A stretch of 64,000 nucleotides of DNA from Chthoniobacteraceae bacterium (GCA_947476045.1 CANJNZ010000003.1:44931-108930), one strand, 5' to 3'. Positions 51,646 to 63,556 are shown, numbered from the stretch's first letter. Numbers and translations: made by a program. The notes: a model not told the origin generated them from the sequence alone.

Positions 51646-52170
51646 CTACTTCTTCGTCGCGCCCTTCACCATCGCGATGAACGCCTCGCGACTCTCCTTC
51701 ACCAGCGCTGCCGGTCCAGTCATCTTCGCAAAAACCGGCCCCTCCGCGTGCTCCAGAATCGCACCCAGCAGACCAAACCCCGGCTGCTCCTCCGCCACAC
51801 CCGAAATCGGGCTCGCCTTCATCGTCCCCTCCGTCGAGACCAGCGTCACTTTCACTCCGCCGAAATCCTGCGGCTCCACCTTCTGCGCACCCTCCGCCGA
51901 AGTGAACTGCCCCAGCCACCGCTGCACATTCGCCTGCACATCGCCGCCCTGTCCGCCGCCAAAAAAGAAAAACACCACCTCCGCCGGCTTCCCACCGTCC
52001 TTCGCGGGCACCTCCAGTTGCGCCTTGCGCATCGGCGACTTCGGCTGCGCCTGCTTCCACGCCGCCGGGCGCGTGAAAGTGAACGCGCTCACCGCAAACG
52101 TCGCCGCATCCTCCGCAAAAAGAGTGGCGGCAGTGGCGAGCGAGCAGAAAAGAATGGCGAAACGTTTCAT
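51646..52170 (-). CDS. Secreted protein of unknown function
   Basis: The start ATG 52170 (MKRFAILFCSLATAATLFAE) gives a clear signal peptide; the track's 16-residue upstream extension does not. The mature 155-residue domain has FTRPAAWKQAQPKSPMRKAQLEV and VVFFFFGGGQGGDVQANVQRWLGQF, a fold with a central strand and a tryptophan-rich helix that I recognise only as a recurring uncharacterised periplasmic family. Single domain, no catalytic motif. Confidence 0.65.
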   Translation of the reverse strand: MKRFAILFCSLATAATLFAEDAATFAVSAFTFTRPAAWKQAQPKSPMRKAQLEVPAKDGGKPAEVVFFFFGGGQGGDVQANVQRWLGQFTSAEGAQKVEPQDFGGVKVTLVSTEGTMKASPISGVAEEQPGFGLLGAILEHAEGPVFAKMTGPAALVKESREAFIAMVKGATKK

Positions 52171-52242
52171 AATCACCGCGTCCTTACCCGCCCGTCGCAG
52201 CGTGCGCAAGCGCGTCAACGCTCTGGCAGCGTCCTATTTTGA

Positions 52243-52333
52243 ATTTGGAAGCCAAGAAGCCATGAAAGGAAAGTTGTCGCACCCATGGGATGTGCCGATT
52301 TTCAAATCCCTCATGGTTTCATGGCTTCCAAAT
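52243..52333. repeat. Long inverted repeat between two secreted-protein genes
   Basis: Arms of 23 nt (52243-52265 and 52311-52333) match in 21 positions (ATTTGGAAGCCA...CCATGA) around a 45-nt loop that also contains a TGAAAGGAAAG stretch. It lies between the 3' end of the gene at 52421 and the start at 52170. No U-run follows, so it is more likely a dispersed repeat or an mRNA-stabilising stem than a terminator. Confidence 0.7.
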
Positions 52334-52420
52334 CAAGACACCACCCACATTCTCACGCCGTGCGCAACGTCCGTGCGTGTCATTCTTGCGAGGGTTGTAA
52401 ATGGAGGGAAACCGCAGGCG

Positions 52421-52792
52421 TTAGCTGCGTGTAACGGCTGTGATGGTGCTCGCCACAGTCGGTTTCAGGGAGCTGGATTTTACTGAAACGCGCATTCCTT
52501 TTTGGAGCTGGCCGATTTTTACCTGCTGGCCATTCACAAAAATCAGGGTGTCCCCGTCGGTCTGGTAGGTCTTCGCTCCTACGGTGACTGCGTTGCCGGA
52601 AATATTCGAGATGGCGGTGCGTGCGCTGCCGTCAATGTTTTTGCCCTTCATGAAAGTCATCATGTTGCCGCCGCCGGAGATTCCACCGGAGCGCTGGCAG
52701 TTGCCGTTGGGGCAACCAGCCGAGGCGGTGTGTGCGGCGAGGAGGGTGAGGATGGCGACGGGAAGGAGGAACGCGGTGGGTGCTTTGTTCAT
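52421..52792 (-). CDS. Small secreted protein
   Basis: The 123-residue product has a signal peptide (AFLLPVAILTLLAAHTASAG) with a Cys pair right after cleavage (CPNGNC), a Gly/Ser-rich linker (RSGGISGGGNMM) and a small beta domain (DGDTLIFVNGQQVKIGQLQKGMRV) ending in VASTITAVTRS. No family recognised; the beta part resembles small SH3-like or OB-like domains. Upstream of the SufE-glutathione peroxidase pair on the other side; no overlap. Confidence 0.6.
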   Translation of the reverse strand: MNKAPTAFLLPVAILTLLAAHTASAGCPNGNCQRSGGISGGGNMMTFMKGKNIDGSARTAISNISGNAVTVGAKTYQTDGDTLIFVNGQQVKIGQLQKGMRVSVKSSSLKPTVASTITAVTRS

Positions 52793-52834
52793 GGCGCGTA
52801 TGTATGCCGTTTAAAACACTCCGTGCAATCCCAA

Positions 52835-53245
52835 TCACCCGTGTGCGGCGGCCATTTCGCGGATGCGGGCGCGGACGGCGGCGAGGCCGTTGAGGCGCGT
52901 GGGCGTCACCATTCTTGTGAAGCCCAGCTCGTCGAAAATCGTCGGCTCCACCGCGAGAGCGTCGGCGGGTGTGGCGCCGTCATAGACTTCGCAGAGGAGG
53001 GCGACGAGGCCCTTCACCATTGGCGCGTCACATTCCATGCACAGGCGCAAAACGCCTTCCTCCAGCGTGCCTGTCACCCACACGCGCGACTGGCAGCCTT
53101 GGACGCGATTGGCGTCGGTGAGCTGATCGGCGGGCGGTGCGGGCCATTTCTTTGCGCGCGACATGAGCGCGGCGAGACGCTCCTGCGGGTCTTCGATGAT
53201 GCCCAGCCTCGCGACGAGCTGGCTTTGCTTTTCAGCGACGCTCAC
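52835..53245 (-). CDS. sufE: SufE-like sulfur acceptor protein
   Basis: The likely start is the GTG at 53245 (VSVAEKQSQL), overlapping the glutathione peroxidase stop (GTGA); the track start 53365 lies inside that gene. The 136-residue product has the SufE core: KWPAPPADQLTDANRVQGCQSRVWV, with the acceptor Cys in QGCQS near residue 51, and LNGLAAVRARIREM at the end. SufE takes persulfide sulfur from the SufS desulfurase for Fe-S cluster assembly. Encoded right after a periplasmic peroxidase. Confidence 0.88.
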   Translation of the reverse strand: MSVAEKQSQLVARLGIIEDPQERLAALMSRAKKWPAPPADQLTDANRVQGCQSRVWVTGTLEEGVLRLCMECDAPMVKGLVALLCEVYDGATPADALAVEPTIFDELGFTRMVTPTRLNGLAAVRARIREMAAAHG

Positions 53246-53790
53246 TTCTTCGCCAGCGCGTCCTCGATGGCCTTGGTCACTTTCGCGTCGTCCGGCTTCA
53301 CGCCCGGCTCGAAGCGCGCCGCCACGCTCCCATCGCGCGCGATGAGGAACTTCCCGAAATTCCACTTCACATCGCCGGGGAACGCCGCGCCCTCGCCCGT
53401 CAGCGCCTTATACAGCGGGTGCTGCTCGGGGCCTTTCACGTGCAGCTTGTCCATCATCGGGAAAGTCACCTTGTATTTCGTCGAGCAAAACTCCTTCACC
53501 TCCGCATTCGAGCCCGGCTCCTGCGCGCCGAAGTCATTGCACGGAAAACCGACCACCACGAGGCCCTGCTCCTTGTATTTCTCGAACAGCGCCTGCAAGC
53601 CCGAGTATTGCGGCGTGTTCCCGCAGCGCGACGCCACATTCACCGCCAGCACCACCTTGCCCGCAAACGCCTTCAGCGAAGTCTCCTTCCCATCAATGTC
53701 CTTGAGCGGGATGGATTGAAGTTTTGCATCCTCCGCGTGCAAAGCAGTGGCGGTGAAAGCGAGGGCGGCGGCGAGCAGTGTGGTTTTCAT
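53242..53790 (-). CDS. Exported glutathione peroxidase family protein
   Basis: ATG 53790 begins a signal peptide (MKTTLLAAALAFTATALHAE); the track start adds a spurious 17 residues. The 182-residue product has the thiol-peroxidase core: GKVVLAVNVASRCGNTPQY with the active Cys (a Cys codon, not Sec) near 56, the FPCNDFGAQEPGS loop with the Gln near 90, and VKWNFGKFLI with the Trp. Mature protein is periplasmic, reducing peroxides, usually with thioredoxin. The stop overlaps the SufE start. Confidence 0.9.
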   Translation of the reverse strand: MKTTLLAAALAFTATALHAEDAKLQSIPLKDIDGKETSLKAFAGKVVLAVNVASRCGNTPQYSGLQALFEKYKEQGLVVVGFPCNDFGAQEPGSNAEVKEFCSTKYKVTFPMMDKLHVKGPEQHPLYKALTGEGAAFPGDVKWNFGKFLIARDGSVAARFEPGVKPDDAKVTKAIEDALAKK

Positions 53791-53980
53791 GATTTGGAAA
53801 TGTTGGAGCGCACGAGTAGCAGGCGGCGCTGAGGAGTTCAATGACTCACATGCGGAGGAGTTTTTTCGCAGATGCCGCCGATGTGCAAAGAATCTGTCCC
53901 TACTTCCCCTCGCGCAAAGGCGCGAAGGGGCTGAAAAGGGCGTTCTTCAGAGAAAATGGGCATTTCGCTGCCTTCCCGGA

Positions 53981-54058
53981 CTGTGTCGCTGAGGGCGGGG
54001 ATTGTGTCGCTGAGGGCGGGGACTGGGTGGGATACGTGTGCGACTCGGTGGGATACCT
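53981..54058. repeat. Degenerate 21-bp tandem repeats in a gene-free interval
   Basis: TGTGTCGCTGAGGGCGGGGA recurs at 53982 and 54003, and GGTGGGATAC at 54026 and 54047, a 21-bp period throughout. The interval 53791-54350 otherwise shows no gene: ORFs 53841..54068 and 54087..54473 follow the repeats. Downstream, 54085-54200 is a GC-rich block of overlapping dyads (CCGGCTTGTCCGG, CCCTCCGGGACA) resembling REP-type elements. Confidence 0.6.
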
Positions 54059-54236
54059 ATGCCGTTGAATATGGGAGGGGCGGCGGATGGCTGTCTGCCC
54101 GGCAATCTTTCGCCCCTGCCGGGGCTTTGGTCATTTTACGCGTGGACCGGTGGCTGACGCCGACCGGCTTGTCCGGCTGTCCCTCCGGGACAACCACGCC
54201 GCTCCCCAGCCACCTCGCCCGTTCCATCGCGCTTGC

Positions 54237-54716
54237 TGGGAAGTAGAGGCAGATTATCGCCAGATTACATTCACGCGCCGAGGAGTTTTTCGTAGATGCA
54301 GCCGTGGTGAAGATGATCTGACTGTCCCTAGTTTCACGATCTGCTCCTATTTCCTACTTAAAAGTTTCCTCTCCAAACCCATCCATGCTATAGAAGATAG
54401 TTCTCTCTATAAGAATAGGAATCCGAGCTTTCCCCTTGTGCCCCATCGACCAGCCGATTCGATGAGCGATTAAATGGAACTGTTCTGGGTAGATCAACGG
54501 CCCGCGTGGATCGTAGTAGCCAAATATTCCAGAAAATACCGGCGTTAACAGATAGATGCCAATTAGAGAGATTATCATCACTCTTTTCTTAGTGCACACA
54601 GTTCGCGTGTTGGACATGGGCTAAAATATAATAATGGGAGGTAGGGACTGGGAAGCAGGGACAATTTATCGCCTGACTGCATTCACGCGCCGAGGAGTTT
54701 TTCGTAGATGCCGCCG
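54237..54716. repeat. Direct repeats duplicating the mpl 3' end around a small AT-rich gene
   Basis: A 32-bp identical core (starting CATTCACGCGCCGAGGAG) occurs at 54268-54299 and 54680-54711. Similarity extends about 30 bp to the left of each copy (about 68 nt, 10 mismatches). The right copy is the authentic 3' end of mpl, including its stop codon. A weaker third copy (GCGGAGGAGTTTTTTCGCAGATGCCGCCG) lies near 53852. The segment between the two strong copies holds an 87-residue, AT-rich ORF, so the structure looks like an insertion that carried or copied the end of mpl. Confidence 0.75.
54354..54617 (-). CDS. Small membrane protein in the direct-repeat-flanked insert
   Basis: The 87-residue product has one hydrophobic span near residues 13-35 (RVMIISLIGIYLLTPVFSGIF), then an aromatic, basic domain (HLIAHRIGWSMGHKGKARIP). 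ATG 54617 is preceded by AT-rich -10-like boxes (TATATT) 8-9 nt upstream, again suggesting a near-leaderless start. AT-rich compared with neighbours. No family recognised. Confidence 0.45.
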   Translation of the reverse strand: MSNTRTVCTKKRVMIISLIGIYLLTPVFSGIFGYYDPRGPLIYPEQFHLIAHRIGWSMGHKGKARIPILIERTIFYSMDGFGEETFK

Positions 54717-56065
54717 AAGCCGCCGGAGCTGAAGACGGCGATGACGTCGCCGGAACGGGTGGTTTCGCGGATGCGGGAGACGATGGCGGGCACGTCAGGC
54801 TCGGCGAAGACGGGGCGGCCTTTTGCGGTGAGTTCGGTGGCGAGCTTGGCGGGCTCGAGTGCTTCGCCGGGCTGGAAGCGCTCGGGGCGATCAATCGGGC
54901 CGATGAGTGCGCCGTGGGCGAAGCTGAGGGCTTCGGCGAGCGGGGCGTGCGTTTCGGCGCGGCACATGGTGTTGGCTTTCGGGTCCACGACGGCCCAGAT
55001 GCGTGCGCCGGGGAATCGCTGCGCGAGTGCCTTGAGTGTTTCGCGGATGTTGGTGGGGTGTTTGCCGAAGTCCTCGATGACTTTCACGCCGTCGCGCTCG
55101 CCGCGCAGAATCTGCCGGCGACGCACGCCTTTAAATGTGGCGACGGCGTTTTCGATGTCGGAAAGTGCGACGCCGTAGTGATGCGCGGCGGCGATGGCCA
55201 TGGCGGCGTTGCGCACGTTGAAGTCGCCGAAGAGCGGGAGCGCGAAGCGGGTGTTGAAGAGTGTGAAGACGCTGCCGTGCGGGCCGACTTCGACATGCGT
55301 GGCGCGGACGGTGGCGTGTTCGCCGAGGCCGACGGCGAGGCGCGTGGCGGTGCGCGATTGCGCGGCGACTTCGCGGGTGTCGGCGCAGTCGGCGTTGAAA
55401 AGGAGGACGCCGTTTGCGGGGAGCACGCGCAGCAGGAGGCCGAAGGCGCGTTTCACTGCGGCGAGGTCGGGGTAGATGTCCATCTGGTCCAGCTCGACGG
55501 CGTTGAGGATGGCCAGCTCGGGCAGGTAGTGCGCGAACTTCGGGCCTTTGTCGAAGAAGCAGGTGTCGTATTCATCGCCCTCGATGACGACGTGCTCTGC
55601 GTCGTGCAGGCTCGCGCCTTGTTCGAGGTCCTCGGCGATGCCGCCAATCATCCATGCGGGATTTAATTTCCCCACGCGCAGAATGTGTGTGAGCAACGCG
55701 GCGGTGGTCGTTTTCCCATGCGTGCCGGCGACGACGAGATTGCGCCGTCCGCGCAGGAAGAAGTGACGCAGCGTCTCGGGCAGCGAGGCGTAGGGCAGGC
55801 GTCGATCCAGCACGGCTTCCAATTCCACGTTGCCGCGACCGATGGCGTTGCCGACGACGACGAGGTCGGGCGAGGTGAGATTTTCCGCGCGGAATCCCTC
55901 GGCGATGGCGATGCCGCGCTCGCGCAGAAAGTCGGACATGGGCGGGAAGACGTTCGCATCCGAGCCGGTGACGGTGTAGCCCTGCTGCTGCATGGCGGCG
56001 GCGACTGCGCCCATCGCAGTGCCGCAAATACCGAGGAAGTGGACGTGCCGGATGTCGTGTTTCAT
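54683..56065 (-). CDS. mpl: UDP-MurNAc:L-Ala-gamma-D-Glu-meso-DAP ligase
   Basis: The 460-residue Mur ligase has HFLGICGTAMGAVA at the start, Walker A AGTHGKTTTAALLTH (near 112-125), the conserved EGDEYDTCFFD, NVRNAAMAIAAAHHYGV, and the domain-3 VIEDFGKHPTNIRETL. In place of MurC's H-H-P motif, the EDFGKHPT form and the EGDEYDT motif mark Mpl, which recycles the meso-DAP tripeptide onto UDP-MurNAc. This implies a meso-DAP murein sacculus. It is the recycling, not the de novo, ligase. The stop region is duplicated downstream. Confidence 0.92.
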   Translation of the reverse strand: MKHDIRHVHFLGICGTAMGAVAAAMQQQGYTVTGSDANVFPPMSDFLRERGIAIAEGFRAENLTSPDLVVVGNAIGRGNVELEAVLDRRLPYASLPETLRHFFLRGRRNLVVAGTHGKTTTAALLTHILRVGKLNPAWMIGGIAEDLEQGASLHDAEHVVIEGDEYDTCFFDKGPKFAHYLPELAILNAVELDQMDIYPDLAAVKRAFGLLLRVLPANGVLLFNADCADTREVAAQSRTATRLAVGLGEHATVRATHVEVGPHGSVFTLFNTRFALPLFGDFNVRNAAMAIAAAHHYGVALSDIENAVATFKGVRRRQILRGERDGVKVIEDFGKHPTNIRETLKALAQRFPGARIWAVVDPKANTMCRAETHAPLAEALSFAHGALIGPIDRPERFQPGEALEPAKLATELTAKGRPVFAEPDVPAIVSRIRETTRSGDVIAVFSSGGFGGIYEKLLGA

Positions 56066-56129
56066 TTCGAGAAAGCGCGGAAGCTAGCGAGCGAGGGATG
56101 CGCGTGTCGAGAATGCTGGCTTCTCACAC

Positions 56130-57011
56130 TCAGTGTTTCGGTGCGCGCACGGTGTTTTCGTCCATGTCGCGCTGGCGGCGGGAGACGATCTTGTCGGCGA
56201 TTTCGCCGGCCATTTGCTCGATGAGTAAACGAAGGTGCCCGCCAGCGCGGTAGTCGGCGGGTGCGATGTGGCGGACGCGATCCGCAGGGCCGACGAGCTG
56301 GTAGCTTTTGCGGAAACTGGTGCGCGATGCGTCGCTGGGATTATAGACGGCGATGGCGTGTCCGCCTTGCTGTCGCACGACGGTGAAGCACGGCACGTCG
56401 GTGGGGCCGTCGCCGATGTAAATCATGTGCTCGAACGGCACGGGGCGAAGGTCGGCGGGCATGTGGTCGTTCACGTCCTGCGTGTAATCGAGCAGGCCTT
56501 TGTTGATGCGGAAAAGGAACTGCGTCTTTTGCGTGTGGCTGATGACGCGGCGCGGAAATGTAATGCGTCCTTCGCGATCCTCCGCAAATTCACAGCCAAA
56601 CACCGCGCGCACGTAGGGCGCGAGTCGCGAGCCATCAATGAGCGCCTTCAGCCCGCTACTGATGATGTAGTGCTCGACCTTGATGCCAAGTGCTTCGTGC
56701 TCCGGGCGGAGAAGACACGTTTTGAATTCCTCAAACATCTCCGGCAGGCCGGGAAAAAAATTCAGCCCTGCACCGAGTTCGCGCAGACGTTTGTTGGTGG
56801 GGCGATCGAGTTCGAGGTAGTCGAGCAGCGCTTTCAGGTAGGCGAGTTCGCTGTCGTATTGATCATCGCGCACGAGTGCCTGGCAGCGCTGCCAGAACTT
56901 CGCCGAATCAATGCCGAAAGCGGGGAAGAGCACTTCATCCTGCATGTAGTTCGGCGAGAGCGTCTGGTCGTAGTCATAGACGAGAGCGATGGTGTTTTGT
57001 GGGACGGACAT
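56130..57011 (-). CDS. HAD-superfamily phosphatase
   Basis: The 293-residue protein has the HAD nucleophile motif [12 protein letters not shown] (D-x-D-x-T, near 9-20), a C1-type helical cap, [13 protein letters not shown] (motif II Ser) and [14 protein letters not shown] (motif IV, near 205-218). The arrangement resembles phosphoserine-phosphatase-type enzymes of cytosolic small-molecule metabolism; substrate unknown. It is 64 nt from mpl and 63 nt from the epimerase-like gene on the same strand, so a loose operon is likely. Confidence 0.8.
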   Translation of the reverse strand: MSVPQNTIALVYDYDQTLSPNYMQDEVLFPAFGIDSAKFWQRCQALVRDDQYDSELAYLKALLDYLELDRPTNKRLRELGAGLNFFPGLPEMFEEFKTCLLRPEHEALGIKVEHYIISSGLKALIDGSRLAPYVRAVFGCEFAEDREGRITFPRRVISHTQKTQFLFRINKGLLDYTQDVNDHMPADLRPVPFEHMIYIGDGPTDVPCFTVVRQQGGHAIAVYNPSDASRTSFRKSYQLVGPADRVRHIAPADYRAGGHLRLLIEQMAGEIADKIVSRRQRDMDENTVRAPKH

Positions 57012-57074
57012 GGCGGCGTTGTAGCTTGGTTTACTCGGGCTTGGAAACTTGTTTTGCGCTTCTGGATTTTGGTG

Positions 57075-57950
57075 TCAGTGAACGATTTCGTTCAGTGCCG
57101 GAATGAGTTCCGGAAAACGAAAACCAAATCCGTGCTCTGTCGCGACTGCGGGGAGCACGCGTTTGCTCGAGAGAAGTTCGGCGGAAAATTCACGGAGCAC
57201 GAGGCGCAGCGCCCACGACGGTGCGTGGAAAAACGCGGGGCGATGGAGTGCGCGTGCGAACGCTTTGGTGAAGTCGGCGTTGCGCGCGGGCCACGGTGCG
57301 GTGGCGTTGAGCGGACCGCGCACGTCGAGATTTCCGATGGCGAAAAGGAGCATCTCGGCGAGGTCTTCAACGTGAATCCACGGCATCCACTGACGCCCAT
57401 TTCCCAAGCGTCCGCCAAGGCAGAGGCGGAAAAGTGGGCGCATGAGTCCGAGCATCCCGCCATCGCCGAGCACGTGTCCGATGCGTGGGTTCACGACGCG
57501 GCAGAGTGGCGTTGCTGATTCGCGTTCCCACGCGAGGCAGGTCTCGGCCAGAAAGTCCGTGCCCGGCAGTGATTGCTCGGTGAGTTCTTTGTCGCCGCAA
57601 TCGCCATAGTATCCAATGGCGCTCGCGCTCACGAAAACTTCGGGTGGCTGTTTGAGTGCAACGATACCCTCGACGACTCGCCTGGTTCCCTGCACGCGAC
57701 TGTCGCGGATGCGTTGCATTTTTCCACGAGTCCAAAGTCCGGCGACATTTTCGCCGGCGAGATGGATGACAGCTTCGCATCCATTCAAGTCGAGCGGTGC
57801 ATCGTGAGAAAAGCGGCGCGTCTCCACGCAATCACCGACGCTGCGCGAAGGATCGCGCGAAAACGCGATGACTTCGTAGCCGCGCCGGACTGCTGCTTTG
57901 ATGACGTGCCGTCCGACAAAACCCGAGGCACCTGTGAGAGCGAGTATCAC
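57075..57950 (-). CDS. TIGR01777-family NAD(P)-dependent epimerase-like protein (YfcH-like)
   Basis: The 291-residue product opens MILALTGASGFVGRHVIKAAVRRGYEVIAFSRDPSR, with the Rossmann G-A-S-G-F-V-G signature (near 7-13), then VIHLAGENVAGLWTRGKMQRIRDSRV, VSASAIGYYGDCGD (S...Y-x-G-D) and WIHVEDLAEMLLFAI, and the C-terminal DUF1731-like part (FHAPSWALRLVLREFS ... VLPAVATEHGFGFRFP). These features define TIGR01777/YfcH, whose physiological substrate is not known. The ORF track's large antisense frame here is a shadow. Confidence 0.9.
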   Translation of the reverse strand: MILALTGASGFVGRHVIKAAVRRGYEVIAFSRDPSRSVGDCVETRRFSHDAPLDLNGCEAVIHLAGENVAGLWTRGKMQRIRDSRVQGTRRVVEGIVALKQPPEVFVSASAIGYYGDCGDKELTEQSLPGTDFLAETCLAWERESATPLCRVVNPRIGHVLGDGGMLGLMRPLFRLCLGGRLGNGRQWMPWIHVEDLAEMLLFAIGNLDVRGPLNATAPWPARNADFTKAFARALHRPAFFHAPSWALRLVLREFSAELLSSKRVLPAVATEHGFGFRFPELIPALNEIVH

Positions 57951-57959
57951 GCGAGTGCG

Positions 57960-58910
57960 CTAAAATTTCCCATACAGCCAGCGGAACGGGAAATCGTCGC
58001 CGGGGCAGTCGGTGGGCCATTGTGGTGGATTGATGTCGCGATGCGCTTTGACGACGGCCTGCTGTCCGCCGATGCGCCCTACGCGACGGCGCGTGTATTT
58101 GATCAATTCCTCCAGCGAATCGAGTTGCGCCTGCGTGGGTTTGCCGTTGTTGAAATCGCCAACAAGGCAGATGCCGATGGCGATGTTGTTGAGGTAGTCG
58201 CTATGAACGTGTCCGCCTTGAAGCTGTGCGTGCCAACGATTGCCGATTTCAATGGCGCCGTTCTTCGATGAAGTGCCATTTCCGATGACGAAGTGATACG
58301 CCATGCCGTTGACCATTTTACGAACGTAGCGGTGGTAATGCTCGAAAGCAGCGGCGTTGCCCTGGCGCGTGCCGCTGTTGTGGACGACGATGTAGCGCCA
58401 GCGGCCTTTGGTGACGGAAGCACGATCAATGGCGCGGCGTATCGAGGGAGTGAGGTATGTGTAATTCCCGCCGCCACCGCCGAAGATGCGCGACCAAATG
58501 CTCTCTTTTACTTTCGGCGGCTCGGGTTCGTCATCCGCTTTTCCCACTCCGCTGTCGTGAACGACGATGCTGGCTTGCGGTTCCACCGGGCGCAAGGGCA
58601 CGGGTGGTGGTGTGTTTTTCACCGGCGCAGGCGTGGGGCGCGGCGTCTCCACGAGCGGCCGCGGTGGCTCTACAACCGACCGCGGAGTGGCGATGTGTGG
58701 CGGCGGCTTGATCGCTGGCGGAGTCGGCGCGGTGCGCGGCTTCGGCTTTGGCGTGGTCGCCGTGGGCGGTGGTGAATACGGGATTGTGGTCATCTCTTCC
58801 CGCGCCCTTAGAAACATGCGCTTCTTTTCCTCATCCGACGGCGATTGCTGCGCAGGGATGCGGAATGAAGCGACGAGGAAAAGGAAAGCGAGCAGAGCAA
58901 GGCGGCGCAC
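57960..58910 (-). CDS. Secreted N-acetylmuramoyl-L-alanine amidase (Amidase_2/PGRP)
   Basis: The longer track start at 59180 runs into trpF; GTG 58910 (VRRLALLAFLFLVASFRIPAQQ) begins a signal peptide and is preferred, giving 316 residues. A long Pro/Thr-rich linker (residues about 45-150) is followed by the amidase domain: RYIVVHNSGTRQGN (zinc His), MAYHFVIGNG, KAHRDINPPQWPTDCPGDDFPF (zinc His and the C-x-G ligand region). It should cleave the lactyl-peptide bond of murein in the periplasm. Start region diverges from trpF. Confidence 0.8.
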   Translation of the reverse strand: MRRLALLAFLFLVASFRIPAQQSPSDEEKKRMFLRAREEMTTIPYSPPPTATTPKPKPRTAPTPPAIKPPPHIATPRSVVEPPRPLVETPRPTPAPVKNTPPPVPLRPVEPQASIVVHDSGVGKADDEPEPPKVKESIWSRIFGGGGGNYTYLTPSIRRAIDRASVTKGRWRYIVVHNSGTRQGNAAAFEHYHRYVRKMVNGMAYHFVIGNGTSSKNGAIEIGNRWHAQLQGGHVHSDYLNNIAIGICLVGDFNNGKPTQAQLDSLEELIKYTRRRVGRIGGQQAVVKAHRDINPPQWPTDCPGDDFPFRWLYGKF

Positions 58911-59027
58911 GACCAGATGTGTAGCGGTTGCGTTTGCGCACGGCAAGAAGACGCGTGGAAAATGTGTGATAGACAAATGCTGAAAGCGCTTTGCCCCCCC
59001 TGCCCTGCCTGCGTAGGATCGCGCCAA

Positions 59028-59681
59028 ATGAGCATCGCCCTGCCTGCCGGCCGAGTCGCAGTAAAGATTTGCGGCATCACCAACGAAGAAGACGCGCGAG
59101 CAGCCATCGAGGCTGGGGCGGACTTGCTTGGCTTCAACACCTGGCCCGGCACCAAACGCCACATCATTCTCGAAAATCACGCTACATGGATCGCCACGTT
59201 ACCCGTGATAAAAGTCGCACTGCTCGTAAATGCGTCACCCGCCGAAACCTCGACCACCGCTGCACTGCCATACATAGACGCCCTGCAACTCCACGGCGAC
59301 GAAGACACCGGCGAATGCGCCCGCGCCGCCGCGTTTGGCAAGCCGCTGGTGAAAGCGATCCGTGCTCGCGATGCGGCGTCTTTTGCAAATGCGGATGCAT
59401 ATTCCACCAGTCACATCCTGCTCGATGCACACGTTCCCGGAGAATTCGGCGGAACGGGCGCGCGGGTGGACTACACATTGGTGCACGAGTTTCAAACCCG
59501 GCATCCGCAACTCACACTCTGGCTTGCTGGAGGGCTCAATCCGGCGAATGTGGCCGATGCCGTGCGCGCTGTTCGTCCGCACGTGGTGGATGTTTCGAGC
59601 GGCGTCGAAAATTCTCCGGGGCGAAAGGATTTCGCAAAGATGCGCGCATTTGTCGCTGCCGTGAGAGACGCGGCTTCCTGA
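59028..59681 (+). CDS. trpF: Phosphoribosylanthranilate isomerase
   Basis: The 217-residue TIM barrel begins with VAVKICGITNEEDARAAIEAGAD (catalytic Cys in K-I-C-G-I-T), continues with ALQLHGDEDTGECARA, HILLDAHVPGEFGGTGARVDYTLV (catalytic Asp in L-L-D) and LWLAGGLNPANVADAV, ending at VDVSSGVENSPGRKD. TrpF isomerises PRA to CdRP in tryptophan synthesis. No other trp genes adjoin it. Start ATG 59028 gives the standard length. Confidence 0.95.
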   Translation: MSIALPAGRVAVKICGITNEEDARAAIEAGADLLGFNTWPGTKRHIILENHATWIATLPVIKVALLVNASPAETSTTAALPYIDALQLHGDEDTGECARAAAFGKPLVKAIRARDAASFANADAYSTSHILLDAHVPGEFGGTGARVDYTLVHEFQTRHPQLTLWLAGGLNPANVADAVRAVRPHVVDVSSGVENSPGRKDFAKMRAFVAAVRDAAS

Positions 59682-59804
59682 TATAGGAACTGCTCAATGA
59701 AAGATTTTTATCGCAATTCACCCTTGTCTTTAGAAGCAGCGTAGAAGTTCGCAGCAGCCAAAAGGGAAAGTTGGCCCACGTCATGCTGAGTAGCACCCGT
59801 CACC

Positions 59805-62758
<2,954 letters not shown>

Positions 62759-62893
62759 CAACCAGTAAAATCTTTTTGGAAATTCCTTCGCGGCTTTCGC
62801 ATGACGCTCTTTCCTGCGCGGCATGCTAGAAACAGTCGCATGCCGCATTTGCCACGTGCGTCCGTCAAACGGCGCGGACTCGCACCATGGTTG

Positions 62894-63556
62894 TCATTGA
62901 TTAGAAGGCGTGACCGTTTTCCACTCACGTGTCAGCAATTGCGCCTCGGCAATCTGCACAGGTGTCATTGACTTCGCGAGTTCATCGCGGGCTTTTGCGG
63001 ATTCCGGGATGGTTGCCGAGGCGAGGCTGAAATAAATATAAGCGAGCGTCACGTCCTTGGTCACCCCCTCACCCTTCTCATACATCTCGCCGACATTGTT
63101 CAGCGCATCCGCATCGCCCTGCTCGGCGGCTTTGCCCCACCACTTTACAGCCTGGGCTGCGTCACTGGGCATCCCCTCGCCTTTGTAATACATCCATCCG
63201 AGATTTGACTGCGCACCTGCAAGACCCAGATCCGCGGCTGCGCGATACCACTTCGCTGCTTCACTCATATCCCTCGGCGCACCCTCTCCCTTGTAATACA
63301 TCTCACCCACATTGTTCATTGCGATAGCATTCCCCTTCTCAGCCGCCGCTCGCCACCACTTCAGCGCTTCCGAGACATTCCTCGGAACACCCTCCCCCTT
63401 GTAATACAGCGACCCAAGCTGGCACTGTGCCGCAGCAGTTCCCTTCTCCGCTTCCACTATTAAATCACTGACGGGATTTTATTTGGCGCGATACCACGCG
63501 AACAAACCAATCATCGCGAATGGTAATGCCAGATAAAGGAAGGAACGTTGTTTCAT
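62894..63556 (-). pseudogene. Sel1-repeat protein gene with an in-frame stop after the signal/anchor segment
   Basis: ATG 63556 starts MKQRSFLYLALPFAMIGLFAWYRAK, a hydrophobic signal or anchor, then a TAA at 63479-63481. The same frame resumes with NPVSDLIVEAEKGTAAAQC and four Sel1 repeats (e.g. MNNVGEMYYKGEGAPRDMSEA) to 62894. The track begins at GTG 63457, which has no Shine-Dalgarno. Reading through the single stop restores a normal secreted Sel1 protein, so this looks like a nonsense-disrupted gene; alternatively, the anchor peptide and a truncated cytosolic Sel1 protein are made separately. Confidence 0.6.

Noticed and set aside
56235-57518. 427-codon plus-strand ORF
   Set aside because: Spans the HAD and epimerase-like genes on the other strand; composition artefact.
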